Shown here piece by piece: positions 45,648 to 53,235 of a stretch of DNA of 64,000 nucleotides; within the stretch, counting starts at the first letter, position 1; every line of letters begins with the position of its first letter. The translations under genes were made by a program, and so were the position numbers. The DNA lies in NCBI RefSeq assembly GCF_002898515.1, contig NZ_PPFX01000016.1, forward strand, positions 1-64,000. Direction: 5' to 3'. The DNA is from Geothermobacter hydrogeniphilus. Its GTDB lineage: Bacteria > Desulfobacterota > Desulfuromonadia > Desulfuromonadales > Geothermobacteraceae. The notes below the pieces were generated by a model. That model had not been told where the DNA came from. It did not search any database and saw nothing but the letters and a program-made list of their open reading frames with translations.

Positions 45648-47585
45648 CTAGCCGAACATCCGCTTGAACAATCCCTTCTTTTCCTGTTCACGTTTTTCCC
45701 GCAGCTGTTTCAGGCCGCGACGGGCGAGTCTCTGCCGCGGATCGAGCTTCAGCGCCTTGCCGAACTCGGCCTCGGCGAGGGAATCCTGGCCGGCGTCGAG
45801 GTGTATCCAGCCCTTGTAGGCGAAGCCTTCGCTGCTGCGCTCCAGGGTCAGGGCGCGGGCCAGCAGCTGCCGCGCCTTGTCACGCATCGCCCGGCTCTGG
45901 GCGTTATTGGGATTTTTGTAGATTACCCAGGCGAGGTTGGCGAGATAGATGCCGTTGTTGGTGTCGATGTTGCAGGCATCCTGCAGGGCTTTTTCGGCCT
46001 CCTCCCATTCCTCCATGGCAAGGAATGTCAGTCCCGACTGGAACTGGATCCGGGCCTGGAACCGTTCATCTCCCGCTTCCCCCAGGCCGACCTTGTCCGA
46101 GCCGAGCAGCTGGTCGTAATTCTCCTTTTTAACCACGTCGGAGAGGGTGTTGTAGGCGTTGCTGACGGTTGACAGGATCTCTTCGACCAGTGCCGCTTCC
46201 TCGCCGCCGAGCTGCATCAGCGTCTCCGGACCGAATTTGCGGGTCAGTTTGAAGTAGCGCTGTTTGAGCAGGTCGAAGGAGAACTCGCCGCTGCGCAGCC
46301 CGAAGACTTCATAATAGTTTTTGCCCTGCAGTTCGGCATGGGCGCGGCGGACTTCCGCGGCCAGTGAGTTGTCGCTGCTCTCAGTCGACGCGGCGTTCTC
46401 CGCCGGCATGACGAATTCGGCGGATTCATCTTCGCCGGCAAGGACATCACCGAAGTTTTCCAGTTTTTCTTCGACGGCGTCAGCTTCGATCTCGAGATCG
46501 TTGAACAGGGTTCTGACCGGTCGTTCTCCCGGCTCGGCGGCGGGGATCGGCCGCACGGCAAAGCGGATCATTTCCAGCTTGTCGAGGGTGTGCAGCAGAG
46601 CCCGGCCGATGTCGAGTCCCGCGAGGGCCGCCTGCAGCGTCTGTTGGCCGTCAAGGCGCGGCAGAAGTTTTTTTTCTTCCTCTTCCAGGCACAGGAAATT
46701 GATGTATCGGTAGTAGTTGTCAGCCAGGGCGACGTACTCGCCACCGTGCCGTGTCAGCAGCCCGTCGCCGGTCGGCGGGTGATGATGAAAACCTTCGTAG
46801 AGGACGCGCGGGACGTTGACCGCGACCACCTGCAACCGCGGCGGAAGCCGGTACGGGCGTCGGTTGACTCCGAGGGGTGGGAGGGTGAAGCAGGCCACCA
46901 GTTCGGTACTCAGCCAGGCGAGTTTTTCCTGCAGCAGGTCGGGATAGGTGAGGCAGCCCATTTCAACCAGGGCGGTGTGACGGCCTTTGTCAGCGTGTCG
47001 GTACCAGGCGTATTCTTCGGCGGAGAGCAGTCCCCGGCTCTGCAGCCAGGTACCGAAGTCGGGCTGGGTCATGCCCGGGGAAAGGGCGACCGGGCGGCCG
47101 TCGATCAGGTCGAGGTTGCAGTGCTGTTGCGGCGACCGCAGTTGCAGCCGGCCGCTGAAGCGGTCGAGGAAGGCGCCGGCCAGGATGTCGGCGAAGGGTT
47201 GTTCCGTGACCTCGGCCGGTTGCAGTTCGGCTTTGACCGCAGCCAGCAGTTCGGCCCCCTTGAAGGGTTTTTCAAGGTAATGGCGGACGCCCAGTTTGCG
47301 GGCCGCCTGAAGATACTTGTCACCCTTGTAGATGCCTGTCGCGATAATCACCGGCAGCGAGCGGGTCTTGGCGCTCTGGCGGAGCTTTTTCAGCAGCTCG
47401 ATGCCGTGCAGTCGCGGCAGTCGCAGATCGAGCAGCAGCAGGTCGGGCGGCTGCCTGACGATGCGGGTCAGGGCGCTTACTCCGTCGGCAGCGATTTCAC
47501 AGTCCAGGCCGCGGCGTTCCAGCAGAGTCTGCAGTGACGCCGCCAGTTGCGGGTTGTCTTCGGCGATGAGAATGCGTTTTTTCAT
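45648..47585 (-). CDS. Response regulator with PATAN (DUF4388), J-like and TPR modules
   Basis: 645 residues. The receiver (1-120) has the phosphoacceptor Asp in DLLLLDLRLPRLHG and the conserved Lys in YLEKPFKG. A PATAN/DUF4388-like domain follows (about 130-240: ILAGAFLDRFSGRLQL, then GTWLQSRGLLSAEEYA). A DnaJ-like segment lies at about 415-490 (NYYEVFGLRSGEFSFDLLK, NAYNTLSDVVKKENYD), though the HPD tripeptide is missing, and tetratricopeptide-like repeats at about 510-620. There is no DNA-binding domain, so output is probably by protein contacts. It is convergent with the sensor kinase operon. Confidence 0.8.
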   Translation of the reverse strand: MKKRILIAEDNPQLAASLQTLLERRGLDCEIAADGVSALTRIVRQPPDLLLLDLRLPRLHGIELLKKLRQSAKTRSLPVIIATGIYKGDKYLQAARKLGVRHYLEKPFKGAELLAAVKAELQPAEVTEQPFADILAGAFLDRFSGRLQLRSPQQHCNLDLIDGRPVALSPGMTQPDFGTWLQSRGLLSAEEYAWYRHADKGRHTALVEMGCLTYPDLLQEKLAWLSTELVACFTLPPLGVNRRPYRLPPRLQVVAVNVPRVLYEGFHHHPPTGDGLLTRHGGEYVALADNYYRYINFLCLEEEEKKLLPRLDGQQTLQAALAGLDIGRALLHTLDKLEMIRFAVRPIPAAEPGERPVRTLFNDLEIEADAVEEKLENFGDVLAGEDESAEFVMPAENAASTESSDNSLAAEVRRAHAELQGKNYYEVFGLRSGEFSFDLLKQRYFKLTRKFGPETLMQLGGEEAALVEEILSTVSNAYNTLSDVVKKENYDQLLGSDKVGLGEAGDERFQARIQFQSGLTFLAMEEWEEAEKALQDACNIDTNNGIYLANLAWVIYKNPNNAQSRAMRDKARQLLARALTLERSSEGFAYKGWIHLDAGQDSLAEAEFGKALKLDPRQRLARRGLKQLREKREQEKKGLFKRMFG

Positions 47586-47639
47586 GCGCTGCTCCTCCCG
47601 CCATTCCCCTCCTGCCGGAATGGAAAAATGCAGAAAATC

Positions 47640-47715
47640 AAGTTGGCAGTTATCAGTTGCCAGGACTGCCCAGCACCCAGCACTTGGCGCCTGGCGCTTA
47701 GCGCCGCCTAGCGCC
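47640..47715. repeat. Low-complexity self-complementary intergenic repeat
   Basis: Words such as TTGGCAGTTATCAGTTGCC and GGCGCCTGGCGCTTAGCGCC fill the gap between mltG and the response regulator gene. The style resembles other intergenic repeats here, but no second full copy is seen. Confidence 0.4.
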
Positions 47716-48739
47716 CCAACTGATATTTTCGTACCGCCCGGTTGTGTTCCGCCAGGGTGCGCGAAAACTCGTGTGTGCCGTCTCCCCGGGCGACGAAGTA
47801 GAGATAATCGACAGCTGCCGGATTCGCGGCGGCTTCGAGGGCCGCCATCCCCGGATTGGCGATCGGTCCGGCGGGCAGCCCGGCCCGGGTGTAGGTGTTG
47901 TAGGCGGTCGGCGTTTCGAGGTCTCTGCGGGTCAGGTTACCGTCAAAGTTGCTGATGCCGTAGATCACCGTCGGGTCGGCCTGCAGCGGGATGCGACGCC
48001 GCAGGCGGTTGTGAAAGACCGCCGCGATCAGTGGCATCTCCGCATTGTTGCCGGCTTCTTTTTGCACAATTGAGGCCAGGATCACCAGCTTGCGGCGATC
48101 AAGGCCCCGGCGGGCAGCGGCGGCCAGCAGGTCGGGACCGAGCCGACGCTTGAACTCGTCGATCATCGCCTGCAGCAGCTGCCGTGGTGTGGTGGTCGTC
48201 TCCAGGGTGTAGGTTTCGGGAAAGAGATAGCCCTCAAGGCTGGAAACGCCGGGATCAAGCTGTTTCAGCAGCTTCGGGTCGGCGGCGGCACGCAGCAGGT
48301 CGTCGGCGCGGCCGAAGCCGGCCTGCTGGTAGCGGGCGGCGATCTCCACCAGCGTCAAACCCTCAGGGATGGTAAAACGGAAGTGCCGGACATCCCCGGC
48401 GACCAGTCGCTGCAGAATCTCACCGGGAGTTGCCGGTGTCGAAAACCGGTAGTCACCGGCGCGCAGTTTGGCAGTGACCCCGGTCAGTCGGCCGAGCAGA
48501 CGGAACAGGATTGGATGGTCGATGACTCCGTTGTCGGCCAACTGTTGGCAGATCTGGCTGAAGCTGCTGCCGGCGGCAATATGCAGGTCGACAGTCTGCG
48601 GCGGGCTGACGGGGGTGGTGCGGAAATGGTGAAATTGCAGGCCGAAAAGGATGAGAAAAAGCAGCAGGACGGCCGGCAGGACCACTGCCAACCGGCGCCT
48701 GCGGCCACGAAGGGTGGATTTGTCAATGGGTGGCTTCAA
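47708..48739 (-). CDS. mltG: Endolytic murein transglycosylase MltG
   Basis: 343 residues. A cytoplasmic Arg-rich start is followed by one membrane helix (about 19-37, VVLPAVLLLFLILFGLQF), a LysM-like subdomain (to about 120), and the YceG catalytic domain, with Glu in IVQKEAGNNAEMPLIAAVF and HNRLRRRIPLQADPTVIY. The end matches YFVARGDGTHEFSRTLAEHN. It cuts nascent glycan strands and sets their length. It follows plsY on the minus strand; the gap contains a 7-bp tandem repeat. Confidence 0.92.
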   Translation of the reverse strand: MKPPIDKSTLRGRRRRLAVVLPAVLLLFLILFGLQFHHFRTTPVSPPQTVDLHIAAGSSFSQICQQLADNGVIDHPILFRLLGRLTGVTAKLRAGDYRFSTPATPGEILQRLVAGDVRHFRFTIPEGLTLVEIAARYQQAGFGRADDLLRAAADPKLLKQLDPGVSSLEGYLFPETYTLETTTTPRQLLQAMIDEFKRRLGPDLLAAAARRGLDRRKLVILASIVQKEAGNNAEMPLIAAVFHNRLRRRIPLQADPTVIYGISNFDGNLTRRDLETPTAYNTYTRAGLPAGPIANPGMAALEAAANPAAVDYLYFVARGDGTHEFSRTLAEHNRAVRKYQLGR

Positions 48740-48808
48740 AATGCTGGAATTCTAGTCAATAGGGGGACGAGTGTCAATTTGACAGCAGCTGGCAGTTTTG
48801 CTCCACTC

Positions 48809-48844
48809 CATCTCACATCTCACATCTCACATCTCACATCTCAC
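48809..48844. repeat. Tandem repeat, CATCTCA x5
   Basis: Five perfect copies of the 7-mer CATCTCA run from 48809 to 48843, in the gap between plsY and mltG just after the plsY stop. A perfect 7-bp tandem array is prone to unit gain or loss but is outside coding sequence. Confidence 0.85.
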
Positions 48845-48849
48845 GGCCC

Positions 48850-49440
48850 TTACGCCTTGAACCTGTTCTCCTGCCCCTTGATCAACCGATCGATGTTTTC
48901 GCGGTGCCGCCAGATGATGATGGCGCTGATGAACAGGGCGCCGGTGAAGATGGCGGTATCATTTCCGAGCAGCAGAATGCAGATCGGCATGGCGGCCGCG
49001 GCGCTGATCGATCCGAGGGAGACGTAGCGGGTTTTCCAGACCAGCCCGGCGAAGATGAAGACGGCAAGCAGCACCGACAGGGGGGAGAGCACCAGGAAAA
49101 TGCCGAGGGCGGTGGCGACCCCCTTGCCGCCCTTGAAACCGAGATAAATCGGGTAGCAGTGGCCGAGGAAGGAGGCCGCCGCGGTCAGGGCGATGAGGGT
49201 GGTGTCGGCCGGGAAGGAAAGGCTGACCGTCAGCACCGGCAGCAGCCCTTTCAGGGCGTCACCGAGCAGGGTGATGATGCCGAGTTTGCGGCCGGCGGTG
49301 CGGTAGACATTGGTGGCGCCGATGTTGCCGCTGCCGGTTTTGCGGATGTCTTCGCCGCCGGTGAGGCGGGTGAGGATCACCCCGGTCGGAATGGCGCCGA
49401 CCAGGTAGGCGGCGATGAGAATGAAGAAGGTTGTCAGCAT
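48850..49440 (-). CDS. plsY: Glycerol-3-phosphate acyltransferase PlsY
   Basis: 196 residues, five predicted membrane helices, with the three PlsY motifs: SGNIGATNVYR, GFKGGKGVATALG and WRHRENIDRL. It transfers the acyl group from acyl-phosphate to glycerol-3-phosphate in the first membrane step of phospholipid synthesis. Start at 49440 (MLTTFFILIAAYLVG) matches the family; an earlier in-frame ATG at 49470 lacks a ribosome site. Confidence 0.93.
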   Translation of the reverse strand: MLTTFFILIAAYLVGAIPTGVILTRLTGGEDIRKTGSGNIGATNVYRTAGRKLGIITLLGDALKGLLPVLTVSLSFPADTTLIALTAAASFLGHCYPIYLGFKGGKGVATALGIFLVLSPLSVLLAVFIFAGLVWKTRYVSLGSISAAAAMPICILLLGNDTAIFTGALFISAIIIWRHRENIDRLIKGQENRFKA

Positions 49441-49531
49441 GGTTGTTGGAACCTGAATCCGAGAGTTCATGATCGGGGAATCGCGGTTGCGATTCCCCCG
49501 ATAAGATTCCTAGCATGACGAGGGGCAAATC

Positions 49532-50824
49532 TCAACCTGAATCAGGAGTTTGCTGCCGGTTGCCGGTCCCCTGGTTTGTCAGGCCTGGGAGCCGGAGCCT
49601 GGTGAGAACGGCTTCGGTATCGTCAACTGCTTCAGCGCCTGCTTTTCTCAGCGTCTGTATCTGTTCCCAGGCGTGTCCTCCCGTGAAATCCCGTTCGGCG
49701 CGGGGATCGACCAGCAGCACGGGCCGCTTTCGTTCCATGGTATGGCGAGCGAGTTCCAGCAGCGGCAGGTTGCCCGGTCCCCAGACGGTCGGCGCGATCA
49801 CCAGCATCTCGGCCCGATCGCAGACTTCACGGGCCGCCTTGAGGGCGGTTTCACCGACCGGGCAGAAGGATTCTTCCAGGACTGTCTCCAGGTCCAGAAC
49901 CGTTGCCAGTACCTGGTCGGAATCCCCCCGATTGAGGGGGCCGACACTGAGTTCGCATCCGGTCAGGTGCAGCCGGCGCAACAACTCGCCGCCGCTGCCG
50001 CCGCCGCAGAGCAGATGTATTCGAGGAAAGTTCAGGCCGCTTCTTTCGCGGCGCGCGACCGGGTAGGCACGCGGCGCGCCGCTGTAGGGGTTGCGTTCCA
50101 CCCGTACCTCGACCCGGAACACCCGACGCAGGTTGGCGGGGGTAAAGACCTCGGCCGGGGTGCCGAGTGCCGCCGGGGCGCCGTCGTCGGCCAGCAGCAG
50201 GATGCGCCGGGAGGTTTCGGCCGCCAGGTCGAGATCGTGGGAGACCTGGATGATCGTGGTGCCCTGTTCCCGGTTGAGGCGCACCAGCAGTTCGGCGATC
50301 TCCAGCCGGTGATCAAGATCGAGATGGCTGGTCGCCTCGTCGAGCAGCAGCACCGGTGACTGCTGGGCCAGGGCGCGCGCCAGCAGCACCCGCTGCAGCT
50401 CGCCGCCGCTCAGGTCGGTGACCGGCCGTTCGGCCAGCTGCAGGGTATCGGTCAGCGCCAGGGCTTTTTCCACCGCCCGGCGGTCGGCGGAAGTGGCGAC
50501 GGAGAGCCCGGAGCGGTGGGCGAAGCGTCCCATCGCCACCAGTTCCCCGACCGGGTAGGGAAAGGGAATCTGTGGTGACTGGGGGACCACCGCCGCCAGT
50601 TTTGCCATCGCCCTGCGGCCCAGTCGACAGGCCTCCCGCCCCCGCCAGAGAACCCTTCCGGACGCCGGTTTCAGGACGCCGCGAAGCAGCCGCAGCAGGG
50701 TCGATTTGCCGCAGCCGTTGGGCCCGAGAACAGCGAGAATTTCACCCTCTTCGATCCGCAGATCGAGACCTTTCAGGATCGGCCGGCGGCCGTAGGAAAA
50801 ATGCAGTTGTTCAAGCCGGATCAT
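49532..50824 (-). CDS. btuD: Cobalamin-type ABC transporter ATPase with a C-terminal extension
   Basis: 430 residues, well beyond the usual 250-270. The ATPase (1-245) has GPNGCGKST, the FecE/BtuD-like QSPQIPFPYPVGELVAMGR, the signature LSGGELQRVLLARAL and Walker B LLLDEATSHLD. The extension (about 262-420: IHLLCGGGSGGELLRRLH, then GDSDQVLATVL and MLVIAPTVWGPGNLPLLE) resembles a Rossmann-like domain of unknown role. The last 15 or so residues look like translated intergenic repeat. ATGA overlap with btuC; last in the btu operon. Confidence 0.88.
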   Translation of the reverse strand: MIRLEQLHFSYGRRPILKGLDLRIEEGEILAVLGPNGCGKSTLLRLLRGVLKPASGRVLWRGREACRLGRRAMAKLAAVVPQSPQIPFPYPVGELVAMGRFAHRSGLSVATSADRRAVEKALALTDTLQLAERPVTDLSGGELQRVLLARALAQQSPVLLLDEATSHLDLDHRLEIAELLVRLNREQGTTIIQVSHDLDLAAETSRRILLLADDGAPAALGTPAEVFTPANLRRVFRVEVRVERNPYSGAPRAYPVARRERSGLNFPRIHLLCGGGSGGELLRRLHLTGCELSVGPLNRGDSDQVLATVLDLETVLEESFCPVGETALKAAREVCDRAEMLVIAPTVWGPGNLPLLELARHTMERKRPVLLVDPRAERDFTGGHAWEQIQTLRKAGAEAVDDTEAVLTRLRLPGLTNQGTGNRQQTPDSG

Positions 50825-51816
50825 TCGTTCCTCCCTTGCTGCCGGCGCAGCAGGTAGAGGAAGAAGGGCGCGCCGAGCAGGGCGGTGACCACCCCGACCG
50901 GAATCTCCGCCGGCGCCAGCAGAGTCCGTGCCAGGGCATCCGCCAGCACCAGGAAGGCGGCGCCGAGCAGGGCCGAAGCGGGCAGCAGGTGGCGGTGGGA
51001 TGCCCCCCAGAGCAGCCGGGCCACGTGCGGAACGGTCAGGCCGACGAAACCGACCAGCCCGGCCAGGGCGACCGCGGCGGCGGTCAGCGCCCCGGCGGCG
51101 GCAAACAGCAGCAGCCGGGCCCGGCCGACTTCGAGGCCGAGATCAGCGGCGGTTTCCTCCCCCTGGGTCAGCAGGTCGAGGGCGCCGGACTGGGCCCAGA
51201 GACCGCAGAAGGCGAGTCCCGTCCAGAGGGCGGCCCAGGGCAGCCAGCCGACATCGGCCAGGGCGAGGTTGCCGGCCAGCCAGAAGACCGCGGTCCGCAC
51301 CGGGTCGGCGGGCGCCATCCAGAGCAGGAACAACAGCAGTGCCGACGCCAGACTGCCGACCATCACCCCGGAGAGGATCAGGGTGTGGGGTGAGCCGCGA
51401 TGGGCGCGGGCGATCCAGTAGACCAGCAGCAGCGCGCCGCAGGCTCCGGCAAAGGCCGCCGCGGGCAGCAGCAGCGGCGAGCTGAAGCCTAGAGTCAGCG
51501 CCGCCACCGCGCCGAGGGCGGCGCCGCCGGAGACGCCGAGGATATAAGGATCGGCCAGGGGATTACGCAGCACCGCCTGGAACGCGCTCCCCGATGCGCC
51601 GAGGGCGGCGCCGACCAGCGCCGCCAGCAGCGCCCGCGGCAGGCGGATTTTCAGGACGATGGCGGCATGGGTCGGTGATTCCGACCGTCCCAGCAGCACC
51701 GCCAGCAGTTCCGCCGGTGAGAGGGTGAGCGAACCGGCCAGCAGCGACAGCAGCAGGGCGACCGCCAGGGCGGCTGTCAGGATCGGCAGCCAGCCGAGGG
51801 CAGAGCGGGACTTCAT
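50821..51816 (-). CDS. btuC: Cobalamin-type ABC transporter permease
   Basis: 331 residues of the FecCD/BtuC family, about ten membrane helices. Diagnostic stretches are IRLPRALLAALVGAALGASG, LADPYILGVSGGAALGA, and GLVGFVGLTVPHVARLLWG. ATGA overlaps at both ends (with btuF and btuD) show translational coupling. It forms the channel that takes corrinoid from BtuF; corrinoid specificity comes from the riboswitch and btuB upstream rather than from this protein itself. Confidence 0.92.
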   Translation of the reverse strand: MKSRSALGWLPILTAALAVALLLSLLAGSLTLSPAELLAVLLGRSESPTHAAIVLKIRLPRALLAALVGAALGASGSAFQAVLRNPLADPYILGVSGGAALGAVAALTLGFSSPLLLPAAAFAGACGALLLVYWIARAHRGSPHTLILSGVMVGSLASALLLFLLWMAPADPVRTAVFWLAGNLALADVGWLPWAALWTGLAFCGLWAQSGALDLLTQGEETAADLGLEVGRARLLLFAAAGALTAAAVALAGLVGFVGLTVPHVARLLWGASHRHLLPASALLGAAFLVLADALARTLLAPAEIPVGVVTALLGAPFFLYLLRRQQGRNE

Positions 51817-52712
51817 GGCCGTTCCTCCACCCGCAGCGAGGCGGGGTCGAGATGATGAAAGGCTGCCGCCAGGGCCGTCAGCCCGAGCCCGAGGCGTGGT
51901 CCGGGGCGATGGACCCAGTCGGGGTTGACGCTGACAACGCGGCCGGTTTTCACCGCCGTCAACTCCGGCCAGGCGGAGAACAGGTCAGCCGGGTTGGGGG
52001 TGCCGGGATGGGGTGAGACGACGATCAGGTCCGGGTCGGCCAGCAGCAGCGCCTCGCTGCCCCAGGTCGGATAACGGCTGATACCGGCGGTCACGACATT
52101 TTCACCGCCGGCCGCCTCGATCAGGTCGCCGACCAGGGTCCCGGGACCGGCCACGGTCAACGGCCGGGTCATGACGCAGAACAGTACCCGGGGCCGGGGC
52201 AGGCCGGCCACCGCTTTTTCGACCCGGGTGACGGTGGTCGCCAGTTTTTCGGCCAGTTGCTCGCCGCGGGATGTCGCGCCGGTGACCCGGCCGATATTGC
52301 GGATCATGGTGATGGTCTGTTTGATGCCGCGCGGGTAGACGACATAGACGGTCAAGCCGAGCCCTTCCATTCGTGCCAGCAGGGCGGGGTTGGCGGAGTC
52401 GGCGGAGATGAAGACCAGGTCGGGCTGCCGCAACAGCACCGCTTCGAGGTTGGGATTGGAATAGCCGCCGACCTTCGGTTTGGCCAGCGCGGCCGGTGGC
52501 CAGTTGCAGAAGCGGGTGACGCCGATGACGCGCTCCTCCAGTCCGAGGGTGAAGAGGATTTCGGTTACCGCCGGCACCAGCGAGACGATGCGCTGCGGCT
52601 GTTCCGGGATCTCGACCCGGCGCCCCATGGCATCGGTCCAGACCGCCGCCCCGGCCGTGAGCGGCGAAAGGAGAAAACAGAGCAGCAGGCTGAGGGAGAG
52701 GATGCGCTTCAC
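51813..52712 (-). CDS. btuF: Periplasmic cobalamin-binding protein
   Basis: 299 residues. The GTG start at 52712 has GAGG six bases upstream and opens a signal peptide (LSLSLLLCFLLSPLTAGA). The mature protein has the BtuF/FepB-type fold: RIVSLVPAVTEILFTLGLEE, VIGVTRFCNWP, VGGYSNPNLEAVL and YPTWGSEALLLADPDLIVV. An earlier in-frame start at 52856 would lie within repeat DNA and is rejected. It delivers substrate to BtuC. It sits 523 bases after btuB. Confidence 0.9.
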   Translation of the reverse strand: MKRILSLSLLLCFLLSPLTAGAAVWTDAMGRRVEIPEQPQRIVSLVPAVTEILFTLGLEERVIGVTRFCNWPPAALAKPKVGGYSNPNLEAVLLRQPDLVFISADSANPALLARMEGLGLTVYVVYPRGIKQTITMIRNIGRVTGATSRGEQLAEKLATTVTRVEKAVAGLPRPRVLFCVMTRPLTVAGPGTLVGDLIEAAGGENVVTAGISRYPTWGSEALLLADPDLIVVSPHPGTPNPADLFSAWPELTAVKTGRVVSVNPDWVHRPGPRLGLGLTALAAAFHHLDPASLRVEERP

Positions 52713-52807
52713 GAAGACCTCGGTTTTTTCCCCGGTCCATCCGGGGGGATCATTGTATGCGGAAACGGGGGACCTGTAAAACGGTGCCGTAAGGATGTCA
52801 CAAAACC

Positions 52808-52915
52808 TGTAGGGGCGTCTGCCGGACGCTCCTACAGTACCACCCCCAAAACCCAAAACCGCGGGGGCGCGGCCCCGCCCGCCGCCCTACTCTTTTGCTC
52901 GCCACAAAAGAGTAG
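52808..52915. repeat. Two strong hairpins between btuB and btuF
   Basis: TGTAGGGGCGTC/GACGCTCCTACA (52808-52836, one mismatch) and CTACTCTTTTG/CAAAAGAGTAG (52887-52915, perfect) are joined by a very GC-rich segment. No gene is apparent in 52713-53235, which also contains repeat family E copy 2. Confidence 0.65.
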
Positions 52916-53110
52916 GCAGAAAATGGCGCCCGACGAAGCCACCCTGCGGGTTCCTTCACTTCGGCGCCGCCCGGCGGGAGGCATGAAAACTCGGCTGACG
53001 CCTCAGACATTCATGCCTCTTGTTTCCGCCGGTCGTCCCCTCCGTTCAGTGGCTTCCACGGGAAGGGACAGCACACCTCAGACAAAGTTCCTCCAGCACA
53101 GACGTTGAAG

Positions 53111-53230
53111 GCGGCCGAGACGTGTACAGATGCAAGGCGTCTCACGCGTCGAGGAATGAGGCGTAGCGGCAGCTACGTCGGAATGACGAGGCGCGTGAGC
53201 AACGCAGCAGATGTGCGCGTATCGGCCGCC
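53111..53230. repeat. Degenerate palindromic repeat (family E copy 2)
   Basis: GCGGCCGAGACGTGTACAGA and TGCAAGGCGT pair imperfectly with CAACGCAGCAGATG and CGCGTATCGGCCGC. The central stem is GGCGTAGCGGCAGCTACGTC. It shares the AGATGCAAGGCGT word, in opposite orientation, with 45470-45589. It follows the btuB stop. Confidence 0.6.
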
Positions 53231-53235
53231 CTCAC

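Noticed and set aside
48809-48844. Possible CRISPR or regulatory array
   Set aside because: It is a simple 7-bp tandem repeat without spacers.
49441-49470. Upstream PlsY start giving ten extra residues
   Set aside because: No ribosome-binding sequence precedes it, and the extra residues are hydrophilic and not family-like.
52713-53235. Small genes between btuF and btuB
   Set aside because: All frames are short and composed of hairpin repeats; no ribosome sites or family motifs.
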